Below, one piece after another: positions 6,718 through 15,618 of a DNA stretch of 25,858 bases (position 1 is the stretch's first letter; each line of letters starts with the position of its first letter). The notes beneath the pieces are model-generated. The model was given only the letters and a program-made list of their open reading frames with translations. It ran no database searches and had not been told where the DNA came from. The stretch is from a virus, in the IMG/VR virus record IMGVR_UViG_3300028597_000066, positions 1 to 25,858 of that record. One strand, written 5' to 3'. The position numbers and the translations under genes were made by a program.

Positions 6718-7127
6718 ACCAGTTTCTAGCTGTGCCGTACCTCGACGAAGGCCGCACGCTGGCCGGTGCCGACTGCTGGGGTCTCTCCATGCTTGCACGC
6801 GAGGCCATGGGGCTGCCCGAGATACCCTTAGCAGTCGGCACTACCAGGGGCACGGTGCACGCCATGCAGCAAGAGTTTCGGCGCGTATCGGCGTCACTGG
6901 CGCGCGACATGGTGCGCCCTGGCGCACTGGCAGCGGTGTTCAAGGGTGACGCGTTCGTCCACGTTGGGGTTGTGGTCGAGGCTGATGGTAGACTGTGGGT
7001 ACTTGAAACCAACCCGGGCGTCGGGCCGTGCATGCGCCGCATCGCAGACTTCAACGCCGCTTATTACAAAGTGGTCTACTATGCCGATCGAGATCTACCC
7101 GAATCGCCTCGAAGCGCGCCCGATTGA
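6714..7127 (+). CDS. NlpC/P60-type tail tip cysteine peptidase
   Basis: A 137-residue NlpC/P60-like domain. The catalytic Cys is C21 in GADCWGLSML, and the catalytic His is H83 in FVHVGVVVE, followed by a strand with LWVLETN that may give the third polar residue. Such proteins sit at the tail tip, like lambda K, and are thought to cleave peptidoglycan cross-bridges during entry. The domain fills nearly the whole protein and no JAB-type domain is fused to it. The gene starts in an ATGA overlap with the DUF1833 gene, and its last 47 bases overlap the J-like gene in another frame. Confidence 0.88.
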   Translation: MNQFLAVPYLDEGRTLAGADCWGLSMLAREAMGLPEIPLAVGTTRGTVHAMQQEFRRVSASLARDMVRPGALAAVFKGDAFVHVGVVVEADGRLWVLETNPGVGPCMRRIADFNAAYYKVVYYADRDLPESPRSAPD

Positions 7128-9756
7128 GACGCACCAGGTCGAGACGCGAATGTCGATTGCTGCGTTTCTCGATCAGACCATGGCTGCCGGCTACCGCACA
7201 GGCGATTCCCTCCCACTGAGCGCCTGGGTTAACGACGAGCGTGTGCCACAGGAACAATGGGGCGAGTTCGTATTCCTGCCGAAAGACCGTGTGCGTCTCC
7301 ACATCGAACCCCGCGGCACTGACCCCTTCTCGATTACCGTGGCGCTGTTCGCCGGCGTGAAAGCCGTGTTCGGGATGCTGATGCCGAAGCTCCCCGGTAC
7401 GCCCAATACGCCAGGCACTGGCGAGTCCCTGGGACAAGGTAGCGTCAGGGGAAACAAAATCAAACTGGGTGACCCGGTTCGCGAGATCGCCGGCCGGATG
7501 AAGGTTTACCCGGACTACCTGGTGCCGCCGCGCAAGTACTTCCGCAACTACCGCGAGCAATGGACCGAGCTGGGCCTCTGCGTCGGCGTGGGCCGCATGC
7601 AAATCTTCGCGGAGAACGTGAAGATTGGCGACACCTCGTTGCTGTCCCTGGGGGCCGACGCTGAGTACCAACGCTTCGAGCCCGGCGAATCCGTGGCCGG
7701 CTACAGCCCCTTCGAGTGGTGGCATACCGCACCAGAGGTAGGAGCCTCTTCCACCGGGGCCGCGGGCCTAGAACTGACCGCAGTGGCCACGGTCACGCCT
7801 GCACCGACAGCCACGCAATTCAACTTCAGCGGGTACACCATTTCGATCCCTATCGCCGGGGCAACTTTCCCTGCAGATTGGACGCCTGGCCTGGTACTGC
7901 GCGTTATCGCGCCCTACACATACACCGTCACCGATGGAGGCGGGGCCGCACGAGACGTCATCTCGGGACCGCTCGCCATGCTCGACCCCTCCGTGGGAGA
8001 CACAATTGAAGTCGTTGGCGTGAACCAGGGGCGCTACCTAGTCGATAGCTACAATAGCGGCACCCAGCAGATGACGCTCAGTAACCTGGACAGCAGCCCG
8101 GCCAATGCTCTTGCACTTGGTACTGGATCGGCGGCCATAGGCCCGGACGGGCTTCGGTTCCGCATCACATCCATCTCTGGCGGCTCGATGACCGTGGAGC
8201 GCCTGGACGAAGCCGGCGCAACCGACCCTTCGTTCCCCGGCTTCGACGCAGGCACGTTACCCGGGGCCTCTGTGCGCATCGACGCGAGCAACTACGAGAC
8301 GGGGTGGCGCGGCCCATTCGCCGCGTGCCCGGAAGGTGAGGTTACCGATACACTGGAACTGGACTTCTTCTACCCCGAGGGTCTGTGCGGCGTAGGCCGT
8401 GAAGGGCAGATTTACGAGCGTTTCGTCGACTACGAGATCCAGTGGCGCGAGATCGGCACCGTAGATTGGCAAAGTGGCGGAATCTACCGCGACGCCAACT
8501 CTACGCTGGACCAAGGCGGTTACACGGTGGTGCGCCCGCTCTATCGACTCATGCGGCCCGAGGTGCGCGTGCGGCGGGTTGCGCCGCTGGAGGAAAACCT
8601 CGAGTACCACGATACCGTGCAGTGGTACGCCATGCGGGCCAAACTGCAGGGGCCTACCAGTTACGCCGGCGCTACGACCCTGGGCGTCAAGGTCCGCAGC
8701 TCCGACCGCATCTCGGCGCAGACCGAATCCCTTATCAACGTGATCGCAACGCGCATATTGCCCCGTCGAGACGGAACGGAAGGGCCCACACGCAACCTGG
8801 CCGACTTTGCCCAGTATATCCCTCGGTCCCTCGGCTACCCGGATAGCCGCATGAACCAGGAAGAACTCGACCGCCTGGACGCGATATGGAATGCACGTGG
8901 CGACACCTTTGACATGGCCTACGACAAGGAAACCACGGCGCAGCAAGCACTGCAGGACGTGTTCGGTGCAGGGTTTGCCGAGCTGACCGTCGACCGCGGG
9001 CAGATCACGCCGGTGCGGGATGAGCCTCGCACCGTGTTCGAGCAGATGTACACCCCGCAGAATATGACCGGGTACCTGCGCCGCACACCGCGCATCCTGG
9101 CCAACCCGGAAGAGTTCGACGGCGTGGACGTGACTTTTACCGACGCGTCTACTTGGTCGGAGAGTACGGTCTCGTGCCGCTTACCAGGTGACGTCGGGGC
9201 CAAGGTTGAGAAGATCACCGCAGTGGGGGTCACCAACCGAACCAAGGCCTATCAAATCGGCATGCGCCGCCGCCGCGTTCAGCGGTACCGCCCTGACGCC
9301 TTCCGGTGGCAGACCGAGGCAGATGCCCTGGTGAGCCGATATCTCAGCTACTGCGCCGTCGCGGACGATATCAGCGGCTACCCGCAGAGCGCCTTGTTGG
9401 TGAGCTACCAATTGGTCAGCGGCGGGGCGATACTGGAAGTCAGCGAACCCCTTGACTGGGCGCCGGGTGTCGCACATGGGGTCATGCTGCGACGGCCTGA
9501 CGGCTCCGTGGCCGGTACATACGCCGCCACCGAGATTGATGAGTACACCCTGCGCATTGACACGCCGCTCGACTTTACGCCCGATGTGTCTTGGGACGAC
9601 GCGCAAGACCCACCACACGTACTCTTCGGCCAGTTGACGCGGCTGTGTTACCCCGTGTTGGTCACAAGCGTGGCGCCCAATGGCCTCAGCAGTGCAGAAG
9701 TTGAGGCAGTCGGGTATGATGCACGGGTATACCTCGACGACGACAGCACGCCATGA
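7081..9756 (+). CDS. Tail tip protein J-like (host specificity/central hub)
   Basis: An 891-residue protein resembling lambda J-type tip proteins. The first 80 residues (PIEIYPNRLEARPIETHQ, then LPLSAWVNDERVP) fit the ubiquitin-like N-terminal module common in this class. Next come a hydrophobic segment (about 84-100), a NKIKLGDPVREIAGRM motif, and a long body with repeated beta domains and QWREIGTVDW-like fibronectin-type strands. The start at 7081 keeps the conserved N-terminus; an internal ATG at 7150 would lose it. J proteins form the hub and can contact the receptor. Here separate spikes lie downstream, so the hub role is more certain than receptor binding. Confidence 0.87.
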   Translation: MPIEIYPNRLEARPIETHQVETRMSIAAFLDQTMAAGYRTGDSLPLSAWVNDERVPQEQWGEFVFLPKDRVRLHIEPRGTDPFSITVALFAGVKAVFGMLMPKLPGTPNTPGTGESLGQGSVRGNKIKLGDPVREIAGRMKVYPDYLVPPRKYFRNYREQWTELGLCVGVGRMQIFAENVKIGDTSLLSLGADAEYQRFEPGESVAGYSPFEWWHTAPEVGASSTGAAGLELTAVATVTPAPTATQFNFSGYTISIPIAGATFPADWTPGLVLRVIAPYTYTVTDGGGAARDVISGPLAMLDPSVGDTIEVVGVNQGRYLVDSYNSGTQQMTLSNLDSSPANALALGTGSAAIGPDGLRFRITSISGGSMTVERLDEAGATDPSFPGFDAGTLPGASVRIDASNYETGWRGPFAACPEGEVTDTLELDFFYPEGLCGVGREGQIYERFVDYEIQWREIGTVDWQSGGIYRDANSTLDQGGYTVVRPLYRLMRPEVRVRRVAPLEENLEYHDTVQWYAMRAKLQGPTSYAGATTLGVKVRSSDRISAQTESLINVIATRILPRRDGTEGPTRNLADFAQYIPRSLGYPDSRMNQEELDRLDAIWNARGDTFDMAYDKETTAQQALQDVFGAGFAELTVDRGQITPVRDEPRTVFEQMYTPQNMTGYLRRTPRILANPEEFDGVDVTFTDASTWSESTVSCRLPGDVGAKVEKITAVGVTNRTKAYQIGMRRRRVQRYRPDAFRWQTEADALVSRYLSYCAVADDISGYPQSALLVSYQLVSGGAILEVSEPLDWAPGVAHGVMLRRPDGSVAGTYAATEIDEYTLRIDTPLDFTPDVSWDDAQDPPHVLFGQLTRLCYPVLVTSVAPNGLSSAEVEAVGYDARVYLDDDSTP

Positions 9757-10280
9757 CGCCATCGTACCCTGCCGGGCTGCCACTGGGCCTGCATAACGGA
9801 CGTACCTACCAGCTGGAGAGCCCGCTGCAGCGCACACAGCTGAGCAGCGGACGTGCCCGACAGCGCCGGCGCTTTACCAGTGTGCCGGAGTATGTCGACA
9901 TCAGCTGGATGTACAACGGCGTGCAGGCCTCGGCATTCAGTGTGTGGTTCCGTGATGCGCTGATTGACGGTGCCATGTGGTTCACCTGTCCACTTGGGAC
10001 GATCTTGGGCCTCGAGGACTACGAATGCCGTTTCTCCACGCCAGAAGGCTTCAGCGGGCCGTCACGAGTTGGGCCGGACCTCTGGAGCGTGACCGCACGC
10101 TTGGAGATCCGCAATCGGGTGGTGTCGTTCTTCCCGCCAGGATGGGGCGAATTCCCCGAGTTCATCCTCGAAGCTTGCATCATCGATAGCGCCCTCAACG
10201 ACGAGTGGCCGCTTAACAAATTCCAGGTTCACATTCTCGACGTGGACAGCGCAATCAACCAGGAGTGGCCAGAAGCATGA
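9753..10280 (+). CDS. Tail-associated protein, possibly linking the tip to the spikes
   Basis: A 175-residue protein starting in an ATGA overlap with the J-like stop. Residues 1-130 look like a compact domain with VDISWMYNGVQASAF and FRDALIDGAMWF, a pattern I associate with small tail proteins next to J in similar phages. The C-terminus holds two copies of a short motif 20 residues apart (IDSALNDEWP at 144-153 and VDSAINQEWP at 164-173). Location between the tip protein and the spikes suggests an adaptor or attachment site for the spikes; this is inference. Confidence 0.75.
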   Translation: MTPSYPAGLPLGLHNGRTYQLESPLQRTQLSSGRARQRRRFTSVPEYVDISWMYNGVQASAFSVWFRDALIDGAMWFTCPLGTILGLEDYECRFSTPEGFSGPSRVGPDLWSVTARLEIRNRVVSFFPPGWGEFPEFILEACIIDSALNDEWPLNKFQVHILDVDSAINQEWPEA

Positions 10281-12079
10281 CCTACACACCTACCAACAGG
10301 CCGGTGCCTTCTGACGCGCCCGAGGACCTGTACTTCAACAGTGACCGCCTGGACTTGCTTATCAATGGCCCCGCGTCGCCAGTTGTGGACCGCAATGGTG
10401 TGCCGCGGAAGAGCTGGGCCCAGATCGAGGCGGAAAATGCTAGCCTCGCCGGCGATTTGCTGGAGCCCGATGGCACTGATCATGTCCGGTACGGCAACCG
10501 TCTGCTGACGCAAAAGCTCGGGGACATACCATCTTTAGAAGATTACGGCACTAGTGCTGTGGATGGGGTGACGAACAACCAAGACCGATGGGTTGCAGCA
10601 GCCGCAGCCAATCAGGGTGGCGCCGTGTGGGTCCCGTTCAAGACTTTTCTTTCCGATCAGAGTATTCCGGGTTTCCACAATGTCGCCTGGTTCGGGCCTG
10701 GGTCTCTGCGGCGCGGCGCCACCGTCTTTCATATTTCGCAGCTGCCGACCACAAGCAATGCACTGTACGTGGCACCTTCAGGAATTATTGGGCAGGATGG
10801 CCTGACTCCAGGCTTCCCCATTGTGGGCCTGGCGGAAAGTTTTTCGGTGCTCCCGAAGTATGGCCCGGTGCTACAGGGTTCCTGGTCGGTCAATTTGGCG
10901 GCCGGAACGTACCCAGGGGGTGAAACGTTCCCGATCTATCTCCGTGGCAAGGAGCGAATCATTCTCCGTGGCCCAGCTGCAGGAACCCCAAATGTACCGA
11001 CTGCGGTATTTGACGGAGGCGGGGTTAGAAGTTTTGGCCTTGTCATCAACGGAGGGAACAATATCCTTGTGCAGGATATCAAGTACCAGAATTACCGGGA
11101 CTTCGGCATAAACTCACAAGACCTAAACGACGTCTTCTTCAACAACGTCCATTACGAAAACATCGCAGGGGGGAGGGGGTTGGGCTTCCACTTCCAGGAA
11201 GGTCGAATCCGCGTGTACGGCGGTAAAGCAACGAATTGCAGCGTTGCTGGAGGTTCTTTGATCAGCCAGTGCACCGTAAGCATGTCCTCACTCACCGCGG
11301 ACGCGGCGGGGGGTTTCCAAATCGAGAACTGCCCCACCGGTATTGCTGCGCAGGAGCAGGTTACCGGCCATATCGACTACGTCACCATTACCGGGGGCGT
11401 TACGGGGATTGACCTTGTTATCCAAAGTCGGATCAACAGCTCGGGCTGTACAATCACCGGTCAAACTAACGCATGCGTGCAAAGCCGTTTAGGCGAGAGT
11501 CTGTGGCTTGATAACGCCAACAATACGCTAACGCCTGGCCCTGGAGGCGTTAGGGCAAAATTCTATGGCGGCGGAGGGGAGATCAACGAACTCAACGCCA
11601 CGGTCCAAGAACGACGGGTTGTGTTCGATTCCACGGCTGTAAGCCATACCGGCACGACTACAGCCACTGAGGTAAAGAGCTACCCAGCACTGATAGACGC
11701 AAACTCTTTTGATTGGAATGGTAGGCGGTTGCGGGTTTCGGTACGGGGCAATTTCACAGGTGGTTCTGGAACCAAAACATTGACTTTCCGCCTTGGAGGA
11801 AATCTTATTTTTGGACTGACCAGCATCGTATCGTCAACCGGGTTTTTCGTATTTGACGGCATTCTTAACGCTGTGGATGGCGCAAACCAGAGGTACTCGG
11901 CTTTCATGCTAGACACCGCCGCTCAGAACGCTCCGGTTTCACCCTGTAAAGGTGACGTGGGTGTGAGGACGTACAACTTCAACACCGGGTCGGATCTAGC
12001 GCTGACTGTTAACGCTCAGCTAGCGAATGCGGCGGACGGGGTTACTATCCAAACCGTCGAAATTTGGGAAACTGCATAA
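10277..12079 (+). CDS. Tailspike/tail fibre 1 with beta-helix body
   Basis: A 600-residue protein starting in an ATGA overlap. Residues 1-55 form an N-terminal anchor with APEDLYFNSDRLD and DRNGVPRKSWAQIEAE, related to the anchor of the next gene. Residues about 140-440 have short repeating strands and turns (NILVQDIKYQNYRDFG, VFFNNVHYENIAGG) typical of a right-handed parallel beta-helix of the pectate-lyase type. The last 150 residues look like a jelly-roll tip. Such spikes bind and often cleave surface polysaccharide. No catalytic residues can be assigned with confidence. Parts of the body look less GC-rich than the tail genes, as expected for a swapped receptor-binding region. Confidence 0.82.
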   Translation: MTYTPTNRPVPSDAPEDLYFNSDRLDLLINGPASPVVDRNGVPRKSWAQIEAENASLAGDLLEPDGTDHVRYGNRLLTQKLGDIPSLEDYGTSAVDGVTNNQDRWVAAAAANQGGAVWVPFKTFLSDQSIPGFHNVAWFGPGSLRRGATVFHISQLPTTSNALYVAPSGIIGQDGLTPGFPIVGLAESFSVLPKYGPVLQGSWSVNLAAGTYPGGETFPIYLRGKERIILRGPAAGTPNVPTAVFDGGGVRSFGLVINGGNNILVQDIKYQNYRDFGINSQDLNDVFFNNVHYENIAGGRGLGFHFQEGRIRVYGGKATNCSVAGGSLISQCTVSMSSLTADAAGGFQIENCPTGIAAQEQVTGHIDYVTITGGVTGIDLVIQSRINSSGCTITGQTNACVQSRLGESLWLDNANNTLTPGPGGVRAKFYGGGGEINELNATVQERRVVFDSTAVSHTGTTTATEVKSYPALIDANSFDWNGRRLRVSVRGNFTGGSGTKTLTFRLGGNLIFGLTSIVSSTGFFVFDGILNAVDGANQRYSAFMLDTAAQNAPVSPCKGDVGVRTYNFNTGSDLALTVNAQLANAADGVTIQTVEIWETA

Positions 12080-14049
12080 TGACCAACACATACCGCACCG
12101 GCAACGCGCTCGGCTCATCCGCGCCAAAGGACCTGTTCGACAACGCCTCCAACTTTGACGAGGCGATGAACTCCACGTCGCCGTCGTTCGACGACCGCAC
12201 CGGCAAGCGCCGCCAGACCTGGGCGGGGGCGGAGTATGAGTGGCAGCAAATCCTGCAGAACGCCTTCTACGAGCCGGTGCACCTGACCTATGTGGACGGA
12301 ACCCCCCTGGTCGTATCTCGCCCAACACAGCTTTTTGATCGTGCCGGTTCGGTGTACCGCGTCAAGACCCCCGCAACGTTCCCTGTGACCCTGACCGGCA
12401 CCTGGGCAACGGACTTGCCCAACGTCGTAGACGTAGGCGACGCCTCGTTGCGCACCGAGCTTGGCCCGGGGTTCCGCCAGAAAATCGACGGCAGCTTCTA
12501 CCAGCCGAACGACCTCGACTTGAGCGGAGTTACTGACGAGACTGCGAAGGTCTTGGGGTACTTGGGTACCTATAAACGCGTGCGCCTCCCCGCGGGACGG
12601 GTAAAGCTCGACATTGTCGTGCCCAGTGGCTGCAGCTTGGTAGGTGCCGGCCGCACCGATATGGATCGCACCTCAAAGGTGTGGGCTTCGGGCGGCACTA
12701 CCATTATTGGCTCCGTGGGCCTCACCGGGTCGCAAGGTTGTGTGGTGGGGGCAATGAATATCGACTGCTTTGCGTCTGGCGGCAACGCCTTGGCCGGTGT
12801 CAGCTCGACAACGCGTGATCACTACGTCTACCAGGTGAATACTCGCGCCAACAACCACGGTCAGTTGTGGGAGCAGAACGCCGCTCCTGCGAACCGCGGC
12901 CAGGGCGGCAACATTTTCGTCACGGACTGCAAGCATTACGACGGCCCGAACGGCTTCGTGTCCAAGATGAAAGACGTTACTTTTCAGCGGTGCTATGGTT
13001 ACGACGTGACGGTGCAGTGCCACGTGGCCGTATCGGACAACATCAACGGTGCCGCGATCTACAGTCGTGCAGAAAACACGCGTTTCATCGACTGCGGCGG
13101 GGACGGCTGCAATATCGGACTGACGATTTACAGCCGTGACGTGTTTAGCGCCAGTAACGCAAACGGTGTCGCCGGCACGATTGGCACCTATTGGAATGGT
13201 ACCCACACCAACGTCACTGCGGGCTTTATCCACGTGGGGCTATTCCGCCCGATCGACGTCGGTACGACTGCCCTGTTCAACGACCAGGTAACTATCGACG
13301 GTGGTCAGTACTTCAACGCCCCGATCTTTGGCGTGCGGTTTGACGATGCGGCGCGCCCCCGAGTCATGGCTGGGCATTTCCAGAACTGCGCAAACCCGAT
13401 TGTCTATGGGGTCCAATGCGTCGACCCGTACGTTTCTGACGAGGTGAGCTGCTTCGGCACGATCAACCCTGGGATCCTTTCACCCTACATCCTGGAGAAT
13501 ACCAACGCCTCTGCGGTAAACATCGACATCGTAAAAACGTTCTTGATTTTCCAGAACACATTGGCGACCACCGTTACGTCTCTCGTAAGCTCGGCTCGCA
13601 CTCGCACTTTGCGCGTCATCATCGACGACAACGTAACGACATTGGCTATTGCCGGCAGGGCCCTTACTGGCAAAGGTTCGGTCATCGACCTGCACTGGGA
13701 CAGCACCACCGCAGGCTGGACCGTGCTTTCCGGGGGCAGCCAGCTGCCGGACTCGGAGGTGCCCTTCCCCTACGCGCTGAACTTGAGCCTGTTCTGGCGA
13801 AGCAAAGCGGCATTCGTGCAGATGACGGGCAATATCAACCTGCTCGACGTATCCGGCGCAAACGTGCCGAAAGGCACCTATGTTACGTTACGCCTCGCCT
13901 CGGCCAGTGCTTTTTCGATTACGTCGTGGTCGGGTGTAACTTGGGGCCTGATCACGCCCGTTACGGCGATAACGGCAGGCCAGAATATCGTGATCCAGTT
14001 CTACTACACCGGGGCTACCTTCCTGGCCATGGCGGTGAACAAGTTCTGA
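12079..14049 (+). CDS. Tailspike/tail fibre 2 with beta-helix body
   Basis: A 656-residue protein whose ATG overlaps the stop of spike 1 by one base. Residues 1-55 (SSAPKDLFDNASNFDEAMN, DRTGKRRQTWAGAEYE) match the spike 1 anchor in layout and key residues, so both probably attach to the same site or to each other. Residues about 150-460 carry beta-helix-type repeats such as GNIFVTDCKHYDGPNGFVS. The C-terminal 100 residues form a compact beta domain ending FLAMAVNKF. The bodies of the two spikes differ, which suggests two receptors or host types. Substrate unknown. Confidence 0.82.
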   Translation: MTNTYRTGNALGSSAPKDLFDNASNFDEAMNSTSPSFDDRTGKRRQTWAGAEYEWQQILQNAFYEPVHLTYVDGTPLVVSRPTQLFDRAGSVYRVKTPATFPVTLTGTWATDLPNVVDVGDASLRTELGPGFRQKIDGSFYQPNDLDLSGVTDETAKVLGYLGTYKRVRLPAGRVKLDIVVPSGCSLVGAGRTDMDRTSKVWASGGTTIIGSVGLTGSQGCVVGAMNIDCFASGGNALAGVSSTTRDHYVYQVNTRANNHGQLWEQNAAPANRGQGGNIFVTDCKHYDGPNGFVSKMKDVTFQRCYGYDVTVQCHVAVSDNINGAAIYSRAENTRFIDCGGDGCNIGLTIYSRDVFSASNANGVAGTIGTYWNGTHTNVTAGFIHVGLFRPIDVGTTALFNDQVTIDGGQYFNAPIFGVRFDDAARPRVMAGHFQNCANPIVYGVQCVDPYVSDEVSCFGTINPGILSPYILENTNASAVNIDIVKTFLIFQNTLATTVTSLVSSARTRTLRVIIDDNVTTLAIAGRALTGKGSVIDLHWDSTTAGWTVLSGGSQLPDSEVPFPYALNLSLFWRSKAAFVQMTGNINLLDVSGANVPKGTYVTLRLASASAFSITSWSGVTWGLITPVTAITAGQNIVIQFYYTGATFLAMAVNKF

Positions 14050-14089
14050 CGTGATACACTTTCGCCATCACCGGGGAGGGTGTTAGGGC

Positions 14090-14401
14090 ATGGACAAATT
14101 CAGCGAAGAGATCGGCCTGCTGGTGGGCGTAGTAGTCGGCGCGGTCGTCGGGGTATGGTTCCAGAAGGAAATCGTTACCTGGCGCGACCGCGTGGCGTAC
14201 GCATTCATCGGCATGGCGTGCGGATACTACCTGACGCCACTCGCCATGGCTTATTTTGGAATTGACCCGAGCTTTACCGCCGGGGCGGGCTTTGTTGTAG
14301 GGGCCTTCGGCGGCAGCATCCTGGCGGCCGTGTTCAAGGCGCTAGGGAACTTGGACCTTCTGGCATTGGTCAAAAACCGCATAGGCGGAGGAGGCCAGTA
14401 A
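14090..14401 (+). CDS. Putative holin (membrane protein 1 of the lysis cassette)
   Basis: A 103-residue protein with three hydrophobic segments at about 8-24, 36-55 and 64-86 and a basic tail ending in NRIGGGGQ. It is the first gene after the spikes and lies two genes before the endolysin, the usual holin position. Holins form the timed holes that release or activate the endolysin. CCGGGGAGGG lies upstream of the ATG, although somewhat far, and TTAGGG is closer. Its stop overlaps the next ATG by one base. The assignment rests on topology and location; an anti-holin role is possible. Confidence 0.7.
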   Translation: MDKFSEEIGLLVGVVVGAVVGVWFQKEIVTWRDRVAYAFIGMACGYYLTPLAMAYFGIDPSFTAGAGFVVGAFGGSILAAVFKALGNLDLLALVKNRIGGGGQ

Positions 14402-14664
14402 TGATCGCAGTCGGGATTCTGTTGGTTCATGCCGTGTGGTGCCTTCTGTGCAAGCGCGTCAGCGACGGCATTCTCGGAAAACTGCTCTATGGCCTGCTCT
14501 CCTTAGCGGCGTTGGCCTATCTCAGCCAGCCTGACGCATATTCGACAGCGATGCTGCATGCGTCTCTTGCGGCCATTGCCATTCGTCACTTCTGGATGAA
14601 AACCTATTGGGCCGCCCTGCGCGGGCGTATACTGCGAAGGGTCGCCGCCACCGTCCGGAAGTGA
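14401..14664 (+). CDS. Small membrane protein of the lysis cassette (holin or antiholin partner)
   Basis: An 87-residue protein with hydrophobic segments at about 3-17, 26-43 and 47-64 and a strongly basic C-terminus (RGRILRRVAATVRK). The start at 14401 overlaps the stop of the preceding gene and is led by GGAGGAGG, so expression should be strong and coupled. Pairs of small membrane proteins before the endolysin often act as holin and antiholin. Which of the two is the pore-former cannot be decided from sequence. Confidence 0.7.
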   Translation: MIAVGILLVHAVWCLLCKRVSDGILGKLLYGLLSLAALAYLSQPDAYSTAMLHASLAAIAIRHFWMKTYWAALRGRILRRVAATVRK

Positions 14665-14667
14665 ACC

Positions 14668-15156
14668 GTGTCCTACCCCCGCGCTGCAATTGATACTGCA
14701 TTCTCTCTACTCCCCCGCGCCATGGACTCGATCCCGGCGCGCCGCATTCATGCGGCCATAGGTTGGCAGGAGTCTCGCTACCTCCATCGACGCCAGGTTG
14801 TCCAAGTACAAGGCGTGCTCAAAGAAGCCGGGCCCGCATGTGGCTACTGGCAATTCGAGAGCGGAGGGGGCGTCAAAGGCGTGATGAACTTTGGCGGCAA
14901 CGTCACCTCGCGCGCCATGATGGTCTGCAATACCCAGGGCGTGCCGTGGGTGCGTAATGACGTATGGATCGCACTGTCACAGGATGACGTGCTTGCAGCG
15001 GCGTTTGCCCGACTGCTGATGTACACCGACCCTGGTGCGCTGCCCACCACTGCCAATGGCGCTTGGGACCTCTATGCCCGAGTGTGGCGTCCCGGTAAGC
15101 CGCACCCGCAGACCTGGGGCGCTGCGTGGGCATTCGCTCTTGAGCAATATCCGTGA
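14668..15156 (+). CDS. Endolysin, lysozyme/transglycosylase-like
   Basis: A 162-residue protein starting at GTG 14668 with GGAAGTG upstream, three bases after the previous stop. The segment RRIHAAIGWQESRYLHRRQ places a likely catalytic Glu at residue 35, as in lysozyme-like muramidases. GPACGYWQFESGGGVKG follows, where such enzymes have a substrate-groove motif. The enzyme should cut the glycan strands of peptidoglycan. There is no N-terminal signal-anchor, so it probably depends on the holin. Its place between the membrane proteins and the spanin genes supports the call. Its TGA overlaps the Rz start (GTGA). Confidence 0.82.
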   Translation: MSYPRAAIDTAFSLLPRAMDSIPARRIHAAIGWQESRYLHRRQVVQVQGVLKEAGPACGYWQFESGGGVKGVMNFGGNVTSRAMMVCNTQGVPWVRNDVWIALSQDDVLAAAFARLLMYTDPGALPTTANGAWDLYARVWRPGKPHPQTWGAAWAFALEQYP

Positions 15157-15605
15157 GCCGCTACTGGCTGCATCTGCTAACACTGGCGGTAGCGGTGTTC
15201 ACGGCCTTCTGGCTATACGGAAGTGGTCTTAAACATGGCCGTGCCGAAGTGGTGCAGCAGTGGCAGCAGGCCCAGGCGGCTTACGACGCCGCAGTCCGCC
15301 AACATGAAGACCAATGGGCCGCCGCGCGCCAGGTTGCGGCTACTCAGCGACAAGAGGAAAACAAAGATGCGGCTGCCACTATTGCTCGCGTGCGTGCTGA
15401 CCATCAGCGCGTGCAGCGGGCGCTCACCGACGCCATCAAGCGACTCGATGCCCCGGGCGGGTCAGCCGCCGGAGGGTCCGGAAGTACCGGCGATGTGCTC
15501 GCCCACGTGTGCAGCCGGGCTGGAGAAGTTGCAGCAGTGCTGGCTGAGTATGCTGACCGAGAGCGCGCCAGCCGCCGAGAGTGCCAAGCGGCCTGGCCAA
15601 GATAG
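15153..15605 (+). CDS. Rz: Rz-like inner-membrane spanin
   Basis: A 150-residue protein with an N-terminal membrane anchor (residues about 5-23) and a long charged, Gln/Ala-rich helix (30-95) likely to be a coiled coil across the periplasm. This is the standard architecture of an i-spanin, which works with Rz1 to fuse inner and outer membranes at lysis. The GTG start overlaps the endolysin stop. A lipoprotein gene is nested in the +1 frame, confirming the type. A Gly/Ser-rich break (about 100-113) separates two helical parts. Confidence 0.88.
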   Translation: MSRYWLHLLTLAVAVFTAFWLYGSGLKHGRAEVVQQWQQAQAAYDAAVRQHEDQWAAARQVAATQRQEENKDAAATIARVRADHQRVQRALTDAIKRLDAPGGSAAGGSGSTGDVLAHVCSRAGEVAAVLAEYADRERASRRECQAAWPR

Positions 15606-15618
15606 CTGCTCAGAATAG
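15367..15618 (+). CDS. Rz1: Rz1-like outer-membrane spanin lipoprotein, nested in Rz
   Basis: An 83-residue protein in the +1 frame of Rz. A basic start and hydrophobic core lead to a lipobox ISAC with the lipidated Cys at residue 16, so the mature protein is about 68 residues. The ATG at 15367 has AAGAGGA about 11 bases upstream. It begins inside Rz and ends 13 bases after it, so it is embedded with a short overhang. The mature part has several Pro and three further Cys. Its last 9 bases overlap the 3' end of the convergent minus-strand gene. Confidence 0.82.
   Translation: MRLPLLLACVLTISACSGRSPTPSSDSMPRAGQPPEGPEVPAMCSPTCAAGLEKLQQCWLSMLTESAPAAESAKRPGQDSCSE

Noticed and set aside
14052-14060. 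TGATACACT as an extended -10 promoter for the lysis genes
   Set aside because: The -10 and TGN fit moderately but there is no -35 at the right distance, and the lysis genes can be read from upstream tail transcription.
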